A DNA stretch of 64,000 nt from Mesorhizobium tianshanense. GTDB taxonomy: Bacteria > Pseudomonadota > Alphaproteobacteria > Rhizobiales > Rhizobiaceae. Below the pieces are notes generated by a model. That model ran no database searches. It saw only the letters and a program-made list of their open reading frames with translations, and was not told the DNA's origin. Below, piece after piece: positions 56,900 to 64,000 of the stretch; the stretch's first letter is position 1; each line of letters starts with the position of its first letter. The position numbers and the translations under genes are program-made. Location of the stretch: positions 51,019-115,018 of the forward strand of contig NZ_VLKT01000023.1 of assembly GCF_007830515.1 (NCBI RefSeq), written 5' to 3'.

Positions 56900-58720
56900 T
56901 CACGCCGCCGGAGCCAATTCGACGGCTCGCCGCAGGGGTGCAAAGTCGTCAGGCGTCAGAGTCTCCTTTTCGAGCAGCAGCTTCGCGCCGGCGCGCAGAT
57001 CGGCAATCCTTCCGCTGAGCAGTTCCTTGGCGGAAGCAAAGGCCTGGTCGATCATGCTGCGCACGGCCAAATCGACTTCCCGTGCCGTGGCCTCGGAATA
57101 GTCTCTCCTGCTTGGTGCGCCCGGGCCGTCACCCAGCCATTGCAGGCGCTGCTCCTCGAGAACGGCCTGCCCCACCACCTCATCCATGCCGAAGCGCGTG
57201 ACACATTGGCGAGCGATATCCGTGACCTTGGCCAGGTCATCGGCCGCTCCGGTCGAAACCTCGCCAAATATGATTTGCTCGGCGGCGCGGCCGCCCATGA
57301 GGACGATCATCCGATCCTTAAGTTCGCCGAACGTGATCAGAAATCGATCCTCCGTTGGGCGCTGCATGGTGTAGCCGAGGGCGCCGATCGAGCGCGGAAT
57401 GATGGACACCTTATGCACCGGATCGGCGCTTCGCGTCGTCGACGCCACCAGGGCGTGCCCCATTTCGTGAAAGGCGACACGCTCACGCTCCTGCGGTTTC
57501 AGCAGGCGGCTTTTGCGTTCCGACCCTGCGACGATGCGCTCGACCGCATTGGTGAAATCATCCATCGTCACCTTGTCGGCGCCGCGCCGCGTGGCGACAA
57601 TGGCGGCCTCGTTGACCAGATTGGCAAGATCTGCGCCGGTAAAGCCCGGCGTAATCGCGGCAATATCTTCCACCCTGACTTCGGGCGCGGTTGAAACGTT
57701 CGTCATGTGCACCCTGACAATCGCCTCCCTGCCCTTGCGGTCGGGGCGATCCAGCACGACCTGCCGGTCGAAGCGCCCGGCGCGCAGCAGTGCGGGGTCG
57801 AGGATTTCGGGGCGATTGGTAGCCGCAAGCAGCACGATGCCAACGCGCGGATCGAAACCATCGAGTTCCGACAGCAGCTGGTTCAGGGTCTGCTCCTTCT
57901 CGTCGCCGCCGCCATAGCCCGCGATTGGGCTGCGGGCGCGGCCGAGTGCGTCGAGTTCATCGATGAAGATGATGCAAGGCGCGGCCTGCCTGGCCTGCTC
58001 GAACAGGTCGCGCACCCGGGCTGCGCCCACGCCGACGAACATCTCGACGAATTCCGAGCCGGAGATGGAGAAGAAGGGCACGCCTGCCTCGCCGGCGACA
58101 GCGCGCGCCATCAAGGTCTTGCCGGTACCGGGCGGTCCGACAAGCAGGATGCCTTTCGGAATGCGAGCGCCGAGACGGCCGTATTTGTCCTTGTCCCTGA
58201 GGAAGGAAACAATCTCCTGCAATTCGGTCTTGGCTTCGTCGACGCCCGCCACATCTTCGAAAGTCACCCCTGTCTTGCGCTCCAGATAGACCTTCGCCTT
58301 GGACTTGCCGATATTGATCAGACCACCCATGCCTTGGCGATTGGCGAAGCCTCGGAACAGGAAAGCCCACAGACCGAAAAAGAGAAGCGTGGGCAGCACC
58401 CAGGACAGGATCGTGGTCAGCCAGTTGCTGTCGGTGGCTCCGGTGATTTGGACGCCGGCTTTTTCGAACAGCTCGGCCATGTTGGGATCGACACGATTGG
58501 TGACGAAGTATTGCTTTCCGTCCAGTGGCGTCGAGAAGCGACCCTGGATGGTTGTCTCCGTCACCGTCACCGACGCGACTTTGCCGTCCGCAACATAGCG
58601 AATGAGATCGCTGTAGGAAATCGAAGCCAGATCGCGATACCCGAACCAAAGCTGAAAAAGCGCCATGAAGACCATCACGGCGATAACGTAGCCGATGTTG
58701 AAAGTGTGTTTGCGATCCAT
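56900..58720 (-). CDS. ftsH: ATP-dependent zinc metalloprotease FtsH (second-type)
   Basis: 606 aa. Two N-terminal membrane helices (YVIAVMVFMALFQLWFG; ILSWVLPTLLFFGLWAFLF) flank a periplasmic domain. AAA module: Walker A GPPGTGKT (195-202), Walker B IIFIDELDALG, SRH around LRAGRFDRQV. Zinc site HEMGH (418-422). Membrane protein quality control. The genomic context (Usp, GroEL, Hsp20) suggests a stress-dedicated paralog of the housekeeping FtsH. ATG 58720 fits the family start; an FNR-type box lies 65.5 bp upstream. Confidence 0.95.
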   Translation of the reverse strand: MDRKHTFNIGYVIAVMVFMALFQLWFGYRDLASISYSDLIRYVADGKVASVTVTETTIQGRFSTPLDGKQYFVTNRVDPNMAELFEKAGVQITGATDSNWLTTILSWVLPTLLFFGLWAFLFRGFANRQGMGGLINIGKSKAKVYLERKTGVTFEDVAGVDEAKTELQEIVSFLRDKDKYGRLGARIPKGILLVGPPGTGKTLMARAVAGEAGVPFFSISGSEFVEMFVGVGAARVRDLFEQARQAAPCIIFIDELDALGRARSPIAGYGGGDEKEQTLNQLLSELDGFDPRVGIVLLAATNRPEILDPALLRAGRFDRQVVLDRPDRKGREAIVRVHMTNVSTAPEVRVEDIAAITPGFTGADLANLVNEAAIVATRRGADKVTMDDFTNAVERIVAGSERKSRLLKPQERERVAFHEMGHALVASTTRSADPVHKVSIIPRSIGALGYTMQRPTEDRFLITFGELKDRMIVLMGGRAAEQIIFGEVSTGAADDLAKVTDIARQCVTRFGMDEVVGQAVLEEQRLQWLGDGPGAPSRRDYSEATAREVDLAVRSMIDQAFASAKELLSGRIADLRAGAKLLLEKETLTPDDFAPLRRAVELAPAA

Positions 58721-58778
58721 AGCGTTCCGCCAGTTGACTTTGCTTGTCTGAAAAATGTCATGCCCTGCGGGCACGTCC

Positions 58779-58792
58779 TTGATGCGCATCAA
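58779..58792. promoter_or_regulatory. FNR/FixK-type box in the ftsH/kinase divergent gap
   Basis: TTGATGCGCATCAA. The centre is 65.5 bp from the ftsH ATG and 42.5 bp from the divergent ATG at 58828. Confidence 0.78.
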
Positions 58793-58827
58793 AGTGACGG
58801 CCGTCGCCGGCTACCATTGTGCCGGCG

Positions 58828-59889
58828 ATGGCGAGACAGCGACAAATTGCAAACCTGGCAGCGAAGGTGTGCTTTCTGAGCGATCTGGCGGCTTACGGTC
58901 GCGGAACTACTCATGTGGAAGCCCGCGAGACGCATATGTCCTGGGTCTTCCTCACGGACGAACTTGTCTACAAGCTCAAGAAACCGGTCAGGCATGCATT
59001 CCTGGATTTCAGCACGATCAGGAAGCGGCACCTCTACTGCAACGAGGAATTGCGACTGAACGCTCGCCTCGCCGCTGAAACCTATCGGCGGGTTGTTGCT
59101 CTTTGCCGCGACGCATCGGGCCATTTCGGCCTCGGCGGGAGCGGACGCGTCGTCGACTGGCTGGTGGAGATGAAGCGCCTGCCGCAGTCCGATATGCTGG
59201 ACCAACGCATCCGTGGCGGTCGTGCGGCCGCGGCCGAGATCAACGAAGTCGCCAAGAGGCTGGTGGACTTTTATGCAGAACGTCGGGCCGAGATCGCCGG
59301 CGGCGGCGCATATCTGCGTCACCTCATAGGAGAGCAGCGGATCAACCGCGCGATCCTGCTTAGACCCGAATTCGCATTGTCACACACCGCTTTCGGCCCG
59401 CTGGACATGGTCGACGGTCTGCTTCAGCGATTGAGGCCCCAGATCGAAGCACGAATTCTTCGCGGCGCAATCGTCGAGGGACATGGCGATCTGCGCCCCG
59501 AGCACGTTTGCCTTTGCCAACCGCCCCAGATTATCGACTGTCTCGAGTTCAATCGGTCCATGCGCATCATCGACCCCTATGACGAGATCAACTATCTCGG
59601 CCTGGAATGCGAAATGCTTGGCGCGCCCTGGGTCCGGCCGTTGCTGGGTCAAGCTCTGGAAAGCCGGTTGCCGGACCGTCCCGATGCCAATCTGCTGGCA
59701 CTCTACGGCACCTTCCGGGCGCTGCTGAGGGCCCGTCTCTGCGTCGCGCATCTCCTCGAAAAGCCTGTTCGTCACCCTGAAAAATGGCGCCCGCTGGCAA
59801 TCCGTTACATCCGGCAGGCAGAGCGCGAACTCCTCAGCCTTCAATCCCCACCAGCTCGGAAATCGACCCCTGTGTGTGGAGAAGCCTGA
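58828..59889 (+). CDS. COG2187-type aminoglycoside-phosphotransferase-like protein
   Basis: 353 aa (GTG at 58819 would add three). Kinase-like fold: VFLTDELVYKLKKPVRHAFL-type N-lobe; VEGHGDLRPEHVCL with the Brenner-type aspartate; IIDCLEFNRSMRIIDPYDEI with the metal-binding aspartate. The usual loop asparagine is replaced (HGDLRPEH), as in this COG. Substrate unknown; resistance should not be inferred. No Shine-Dalgarno site is visible. The 3' end overlaps the convergent prs gene by 56 bp. Confidence 0.85.
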   Translation: MARQRQIANLAAKVCFLSDLAAYGRGTTHVEARETHMSWVFLTDELVYKLKKPVRHAFLDFSTIRKRHLYCNEELRLNARLAAETYRRVVALCRDASGHFGLGGSGRVVDWLVEMKRLPQSDMLDQRIRGGRAAAAEINEVAKRLVDFYAERRAEIAGGGAYLRHLIGEQRINRAILLRPEFALSHTAFGPLDMVDGLLQRLRPQIEARILRGAIVEGHGDLRPEHVCLCQPPQIIDCLEFNRSMRIIDPYDEINYLGLECEMLGAPWVRPLLGQALESRLPDRPDANLLALYGTFRALLRARLCVAHLLEKPVRHPEKWRPLAIRYIRQAERELLSLQSPPARKSTPVCGEA

Positions 59890-60814
59890 TCGCCTCGCCT
59901 ATCAAGCGGCCGATCGGCAGAATGTCCAGGCGCGCTTTCGGGTAACCAGTCTTGGCGAGCACCGCCGAGTCGACGCTGTCGGTGACGACGATTCGATCCA
60001 TCGCTGGACTTTCGAATAGCGCATCAGCGCCCTTGCCAAACAGTCCGTGCGCGGCGATCGCATAAACGGTCTTGGCGCCGCGTTCGCGGCAAGCCAGCGC
60101 GGCCCGCAGCATGGTGCCACCCGTACTGATCATGTCATCGACAATGAAGACGGCCGAGCCTGAGACGTCGCCAGCAAACAGCTCTCCGGACACCACGTTC
60201 CGGCTGCGACGCTTCTCCATGAAGCCGAATCCGATTTCTCTCCCGGTTTCCGCCTCCAGGGCCTCCTTGAGCAATTGAGCGCGCTTCACACCGCCGCCGT
60301 CGGGCGAGAAGATCGTCACCGGCAGATCGCCGGTCAACTTGCCTATGAGGGGAGCGAAGAGCTTTCGCGTGTCGAGATGGACGCTCTCGCAGCGAAAGGC
60401 GTTCTGGAACGCCGCGAAATTATGGACGTCGAGCGTGACGACCCGGTCGGTGCCCATTGCCTCGAACAACTGCGCGACATAGCGCGTGGTGACCGGGTCG
60501 CGCGCCTTGGTCTGCCGGTCCTTACGCGCATAGGCGAGATAGGGAACGACCGCTGTTGTCTGTGCGGCGCCGTTCTCCCTGCACGTCGCCAGGAAGAACA
60601 GGAGCTTGCACAGCCTGTCGTTGGCGGACGCGCCGCCACTTCCGGCAAGGCTGTGCAGCACATAGACGTCCTTGCCGCGCACGCTAACGAGCGGGCGCGC
60701 CTTATGCTCTCCATCCTCGAAATCCCTCTCCTCATGCGGGTCGAGTTCGATCGCGAGCGCCCGCGCTGCCGCTGCGCCGAGTTTTTCCGAGCCTTTGAGT
60801 GCAAAGAAGCGCAT
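59834..60814 (-). CDS. prs: Ribose-phosphate pyrophosphokinase
   Basis: 326 aa. FFALKGSEKLGAAAARALAI at the N-terminus, PYLAYARKDRQTKARDPVTT (ATP/flexible-loop region), and the PRPP motif VFIVDDMISTGGTM. It makes PRPP for nucleotides, His and Trp. It diverges from the usual housekeeping sequence and sits in a stress island, so it is probably an accessory isozyme. ATG 60814 has a short-spaced AGGA; the FNR-type box centre is only 40.5 bp upstream. Confidence 0.9.
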   Translation of the reverse strand: MRFFALKGSEKLGAAAARALAIELDPHEERDFEDGEHKARPLVSVRGKDVYVLHSLAGSGGASANDRLCKLLFFLATCRENGAAQTTAVVPYLAYARKDRQTKARDPVTTRYVAQLFEAMGTDRVVTLDVHNFAAFQNAFRCESVHLDTRKLFAPLIGKLTGDLPVTIFSPDGGGVKRAQLLKEALEAETGREIGFGFMEKRRSRNVVSGELFAGDVSGSAVFIVDDMISTGGTMLRAALACRERGAKTVYAIAAHGLFGKGADALFESPAMDRIVVTDSVDSAVLAKTGYPKARLDILPIGRLIGEAIRLLHTQGSISELVGIEG

Positions 60815-60847
60815 GCTTCCTATTATCCAGTTTCGGGCACGGATGGA

Positions 60848-60861
60848 TTGATGCGCATCAA
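60848..60861. promoter_or_regulatory. FNR/FixK-type box between prs and the HhH gene
   Basis: TTGATGCGCATCAA. The centre is 69.5 bp before ATG 60924 and 40.5 bp before the divergent prs ATG. Confidence 0.78.
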
Positions 60862-60923
60862 GGATGCGGGCCGTCGAATGGAGCACCAATTAATAATCTT
60901 GAACTCCTGCGCTGGGGAAAGCC

Positions 60924-61835
60924 ATGCCGGAGCCGCTTCGGACAATGACGCCGGATGAAGGCGTCAGGCCAATGATGACATCGGCGACGAAACCACGCCC
61001 CGAGAACATCGGGGTGGCAGCGAAACTCCGCGATTTTGCCGATCTCCTCGACAGCCAGGGCGCTGACGGTTTCCGCGCGCGGGCTTACAGATCGGCGGCC
61101 GATGTAGTCGCCAAGCTGGAGCGGCCCTTGGGCGAAATCCTGGCAAAGGACGGACGCGACGGCCTCGTCGCCCTCCCCGCAATCGGAACAGGCATAGCCG
61201 GCGCAATTGCGGAGATCATCGCGACGGGACGGTGGTCCCAATTGGAAAGATTGCGCGGCGAGATGGAACCGGAGGCGCTGTTTCGGTCGATCCCCGGCAT
61301 CGGCCCACAATACGCGCACCGCCTCGCCGAGGACGCACAGTTCGAGAGCCTCGAAGACCTCGAAGCCGCGCTTCATAGCGGCGAGCTTCGTATCAAGGGA
61401 ATCGGCCACAGGCGCAAGGAGATGTTGGCTGCGACCCTCGCCGAGCGGCTCGGCAGGGTTCGGCTGAGAACGACACATCAGCCTCAGCCCTTGCCGCCGG
61501 TGTCGATGCTGCTCGATGTCGATCGCATGTATCGCGAAAAGGCGGCTGCCGGCGCGCTTCGCAAAATTGCGCCGAGGCGCTTCAATCCGAAGGGCGAAGC
61601 ATGGCTGCCGGTCCTGCATGCGCGACACGACAACTGGCATTTCACCGCGTTCTTTTCGAACACCAGGCTGGCGCACGAATTGGCGAAGACGCGCGATTGG
61701 GTCGTGATCTATTTCCAGGCCGAGGGTCAGCCGGAAGGGCGCTGCACAGTCGTCACCGAAACACGTGGGCCGATGGCAGGCAAACGCGTCGTCCGGGGAC
61801 GGGAAGACGAAAAGCAATTGAAGGAACCAGCGTGA
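60924..61835 (+). CDS. PolX-like helix-hairpin-helix DNA-binding protein
   Basis: 303 aa. KLRDFADLLDSQGADGFRAR then YRSAADVVAKL is the N-terminal helical domain of PolX-type polymerases. Three hairpins follow: LPAIGTGIAGAIAEI, IPGIGPQYAHRLAE, IKGIGHRRKEML. The polymerase and PHP domains are absent; the C-terminal ~100 residues (NPKGEAWLPVLHARHDNWHF, DWVVIYFQAEGQPEGRCTVV) are a different conserved domain. Probably a DNA-structure-binding protein for stress or repair. Overlaps the next gene by one base (TGATG). Confidence 0.85.
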   Translation: MPEPLRTMTPDEGVRPMMTSATKPRPENIGVAAKLRDFADLLDSQGADGFRARAYRSAADVVAKLERPLGEILAKDGRDGLVALPAIGTGIAGAIAEIIATGRWSQLERLRGEMEPEALFRSIPGIGPQYAHRLAEDAQFESLEDLEAALHSGELRIKGIGHRRKEMLAATLAERLGRVRLRTTHQPQPLPPVSMLLDVDRMYREKAAAGALRKIAPRRFNPKGEAWLPVLHARHDNWHFTAFFSNTRLAHELAKTRDWVVIYFQAEGQPEGRCTVVTETRGPMAGKRVVRGREDEKQLKEPA

Positions 61836-62278
61836 TGAAAAGAGCAGCGACCAGGATTGGTGACGGCGAGACGGAACTCGAGGTTCCGCTCGAAACCGTA
61901 TGCTTCATTATCATCAAGGCGCGCGAATTCGATGCCAAGGATCCAGTTACCGAACCCAGCCCCGCCTCTAATCCGTCAGATGATCATTCCGCCGCGATCC
62001 TTGAGGATCATGACGACGACCCGGTCCTTGAAGAACTGCGGTCGCTGATTTCCGATCTTTCCGTCGACGCGCAGATCGACCTGGTGGCTCTGATGTGGCT
62101 GGGCCGCGACGATCAATCCGTCGACGAATGGCAAGGCGTCCGCCAGCAAGCGGCTGACGCGCACAACGAGCATACGTCCGACTATCTTTGTGGGACACCC
62201 CTGCTTGCAGACCATCTCGCCGATGGTCTTTCAACACTCGGTTACTCGTGTGCCGAGTATGAGTGCGAGCACCTTTAG
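61835..62278 (+). CDS. DUF3775 family protein
   Basis: 147 aa. TVCFIIIKAREFDAKDPVTE, LRSLISDLSVDAQIDLVALM, WLGRDDQSVDEWQGVRQQAA, CGTPLLADHLADGLSTLGYS. This is the DUF3775 pattern; function unknown. Its ATG overlaps the stop of the HhH gene, so they form an operon under the 60848 box. Confidence 0.88.
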   Translation: MKRAATRIGDGETELEVPLETVCFIIIKAREFDAKDPVTEPSPASNPSDDHSAAILEDHDDDPVLEELRSLISDLSVDAQIDLVALMWLGRDDQSVDEWQGVRQQAADAHNEHTSDYLCGTPLLADHLADGLSTLGYSCAEYECEHL

Positions 62279-62938
62279 TCACCAGTTGCGCCCTGCGCCT
62301 GCCGAATGGATATGTAATGCTGCGGTGCTCGCCATTCGGCCATGTCTTCATCAGCGCATTCCCAATGCACGGGACTGTCGCAGGCGTGCTTCTCACGCCA
62401 TTTGGGTCCTAGACCGCGCATATAGTAAAGCTCGAATAGCTGGTGACCGCGGTCGCATTTGCCGTTGTCTTCTATCTTGAGATGCTTGCACAGCCTGACA
62501 AGGCGAACTCAGCGAGCTTCGCACGCACACTTTCGGATCCGGCTAAACGGAGCCGGTTTTTGGCGGGCTGGGCGTGGTGTCCAGCTTGGCTGTGCCTATC
62601 GCACTCGTCGGCAGCTCGATACGTCAATTTGACGGTGCTGCTAGCGTTGCCGATCGAGGGATCACAAGCGTTGTCGGCACACGGCGGTAGGAACGAACCT
62701 TTTTCATTGCCAGCGATAAATCAATTTGATCCTGCTCAATGAATTCCTGGTAATTCACGGTTAATAATGCGTTTATGATGTAATTCTTTGGACTAAAAAG
62801 AATGCAATTATATAATGCAGCACATAGTTTTAATATAGCTGATGAATTGCAATTCATTCAAGGAGATTAACAGTATATTTTCGAAAGACATTATCGTTTG
62901 TGTTGAACGCTTGCAGAGTGTCAAGAAAGGTCAGTAAG
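62279..62938. other. 660-bp gap, AT-rich on the right
   Basis: No supported gene. From 62,690 onward the sequence is clearly AT-rich, with many TTAAT and ATTGAA runs, unlike its flanks. It probably contains the promoter of the lipoprotein gene and may be acquired DNA. Confidence 0.5.
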
Positions 62939-63211
62939 ATGCAAATCAGCAAGGGAGTGCTTAAACAGAACGGGGTGATACTCATGATGGCCGCATCCAT
63001 TGCTGTGGCTGGATGCTCGCAAAGTAGCAGACTGATCAGCGCTTCGGGTCACCCCTATATGACGGAGCCTGACTGCCGCCGGACCGTGTCACTCGGTGAA
63101 TTTGATGAGGTTTGCGATGAGCCTCGCCTTGGCTTCAAAAATTTTTCGCCTCCACCTACCGCTTTCGGATTCCATTCGGGCAAATGGCACGGAAAACCTG
63201 ACCCAAGCTAG
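62939..63211 (+). CDS. Small lipoprotein
   Basis: 90 aa with a lipoprotein signal: hydrophobic GVILMMAASIAVAGC, lipobox AVAGC. The mature part is short (TEPDCRRTVSLGEFDEVCDE; PPPTAFGFHSGKWHG) with two further Cys. ATG 62939 has AAAGG upstream. Family unknown. Confidence 0.7.
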   Translation: MQISKGVLKQNGVILMMAASIAVAGCSQSSRLISASGHPYMTEPDCRRTVSLGEFDEVCDEPRLGFKNFSPPPTAFGFHSGKWHGKPDPS

Positions 63212-63631
63212 CTGCTCCAGTCGGATTGCATTGAACACAGCCAGTGGGCGCGACCAGCTACACTGCGGCGTGAACGTTTTTCTTTTGCAAGTCAGCGTCT
63301 TGCGCCGCGATTATCCCTCAGTTTTACCACCCGTCGGATCGCACATCTGCCGCTCCGACGGGGCATTTCCTTGTCTCATTGATGCGGATCAATGAGCCTG
63401 CTCCCGGCACCGGCTTTGATGCAATTCTCGTCAAGCCGAGGCGAATTTGGTGACGCGGGCGCGATGGACCGTGGCAAAACCGCGGATTCGCGAAGCAATG
63501 AACCAGTTTGGCAGCGACACCTGACGAGCGGGTCCGCTGACCTCCAGCTCTAGCGCCTATTGGGAGACCTGAAGGTGAGAAGGGTGGAGGCGGCGGCGCC
63601 TGTCGATCAACCCACTTTCGAGGATAAAGCC
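63212..63631. other. 420-bp region upstream of hsp20
   Basis: No gene supported. It contains the FNR-type box at 63379-63392, which lies 246 bp from the hsp20 ATG, so a long leader or an unannotated small transcript is implied. Confidence 0.5.
63379..63392. promoter_or_regulatory. FNR/FixK-type box upstream of hsp20
   Basis: TTGATGCGGATCAA inside a longer dyad with 9-bp arms (CTCATTGAT and ATCAATGAG). The match is perfect, but the distance to hsp20 is unusually long. Confidence 0.68.
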
Positions 63632-64000
63632 ATGGCCGAAATTGCGACCAAACTGCCCATCAAATCAGAGAAAAGCACTGCCCCGGCGCCAGCCGGCAAT
63701 TGGACGGCACCATTCGAAAGCCTGCGTCGTGAAGTCGACCGCCTGTTCGACGACTTCCATCCGTTCGATTTTCGCCTGCCGTCGGCACGCTCCATATTCG
63801 GCCGCGAACTGCCAACGCTGCGCAACGCCGGTTGGCCGGTCGCGCCGGCGATGGATCTTGTCGAAAAGGGCAAGGAGTATGAGATCACGGCCGAACTGCC
63901 CGGCATCGACGAAAAGAATGTCGAGATCAAACTCGCCAACCGGACGCTGACGATCAAGGGCGAGAAGACGGAAGAGAAGGAAGAGAAGGACAAGGATTAT
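63632..64000 (+). CDS. Hsp20/alpha-crystallin small heat-shock protein (partial, cut by window end)
   Basis: First 123 codons. An N-terminal arm (FESLRREVDRLFDDFHPFDF) precedes the alpha-crystallin domain: APAMDLVEKGKEYEITAELP, then GIDEKNVEIKLANRTLTIKG. ATP-independent holdase. ATG 63632 with GAGGA upstream. The rest lies beyond 64000. Confidence 0.92.
   Translation, partial: MAEIATKLPIKSEKSTAPAPAGNWTAPFESLRREVDRLFDDFHPFDFRLPSARSIFGRELPTLRNAGWPVAPAMDLVEKGKEYEITAELPGIDEKNVEIKLANRTLTIKGEKTEEKEEKDKDY

Noticed and set aside
57707..58879. 390-codon + strand ORF opposite ftsH
   Set aside because: Antisense shadow; ftsH has all AAA and zinc motifs.
58828..59889. Aminoglycoside resistance gene
   Set aside because: The protein belongs to the COG2187 kinase-like group; the fold alone does not imply resistance.
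63416..63435. Extra FNR-type box before hsp20
   Set aside because: TTGAT is followed by GTCAA at the wrong spacing, so it does not fit the 4-bp gap.

Overview
The window looks like a chromosome segment of a Mesorhizobium-type member of the Rhizobiales. The evidence is high GC, a gene order on the left that is typical of this order (dgt, argS, SPOR protein, nagZ, scpA, scpB, tatABC, serS, surE, pcm), an ExoR-type regulator, a PopZ/TolC/ValS neighbourhood, and several intergenic palindromic repeats of the kind common in Mesorhizobium. Genus is an inference; no rRNA is present.

Region 1 (1-29,225) is core chromosome. A long leftward series runs from dgt (15,125) to pcm (202), covering dNTP control, arginyl- and seryl-tRNA synthetases, an envelope SPOR protein, peptidoglycan recycling, condensin accessory proteins, twin-arginine export and protein-repair functions. 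A short rightward set (erpA, a VOC protein, xthA, a secreted protein) diverges from dgt. Then come exoR-ilvD, a FadL-like porin, valS, popZ, tolC, a PCMT-like methyltransferase, tRNA-Cys, a small membrane protein and tRNA-Asn. SerS carries an insertion of about 84 residues in its catalytic domain.

Region 2 (29,301-45,519) is a 16.2-kb integrated element in the 3' end of tRNA-Asn, bounded by a 17-bp direct repeat. From its right end it has a P4-type integrase, an AlpA-type regulator, a RepA/AAA helicase-like protein, a dense cluster of CGGAACA iterons that looks like a replication origin, then phage-type genes that include a P27 small terminase and an HK97 prohead protease. No large terminase, portal, capsid or tail-tube gene was found; one orphan DUF2460-LamG tail protein is present. 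This resembles a phage satellite (PICI/P4-like) or a stripped prophage. Its left part carries cargo: a PD-(D/E)XK-like nuclease candidate, a divergent HTH control unit, an NTF2-like secreted protein, a sunset-domain protein, and a DUF3892 gene whose ribosome-binding site lies in a hairpin inside a leader ORF.

Region 3 (45,520-52,430) is an accessory graveyard. It has small ORFs, shreds of the element's HTH gene, a second copy of one element module, two ~400-bp direct repeats, a frameshifted methyltransferase, a tail-protein fragment and IS66 remnants.

Region 4 (52,440-64,000) is a compact stress island: host-attachment-type protein, a conserved hypothetical, an orphan GroEL, a small HTH, tandem Usp, FtsH, a kinase-like COG2187 protein, ribose-phosphate pyrophosphokinase, a PolX-like helix-hairpin-helix protein, DUF3775, a lipoprotein and Hsp20 (cut by the window edge). 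Six perfect TTGAT-N4-ATCAA palindromes (FNR/FixK-type boxes) and one near-match sit upstream of these genes, mostly 62-70 bp from the start codon, so the island reads as one oxygen-responsive regulon.
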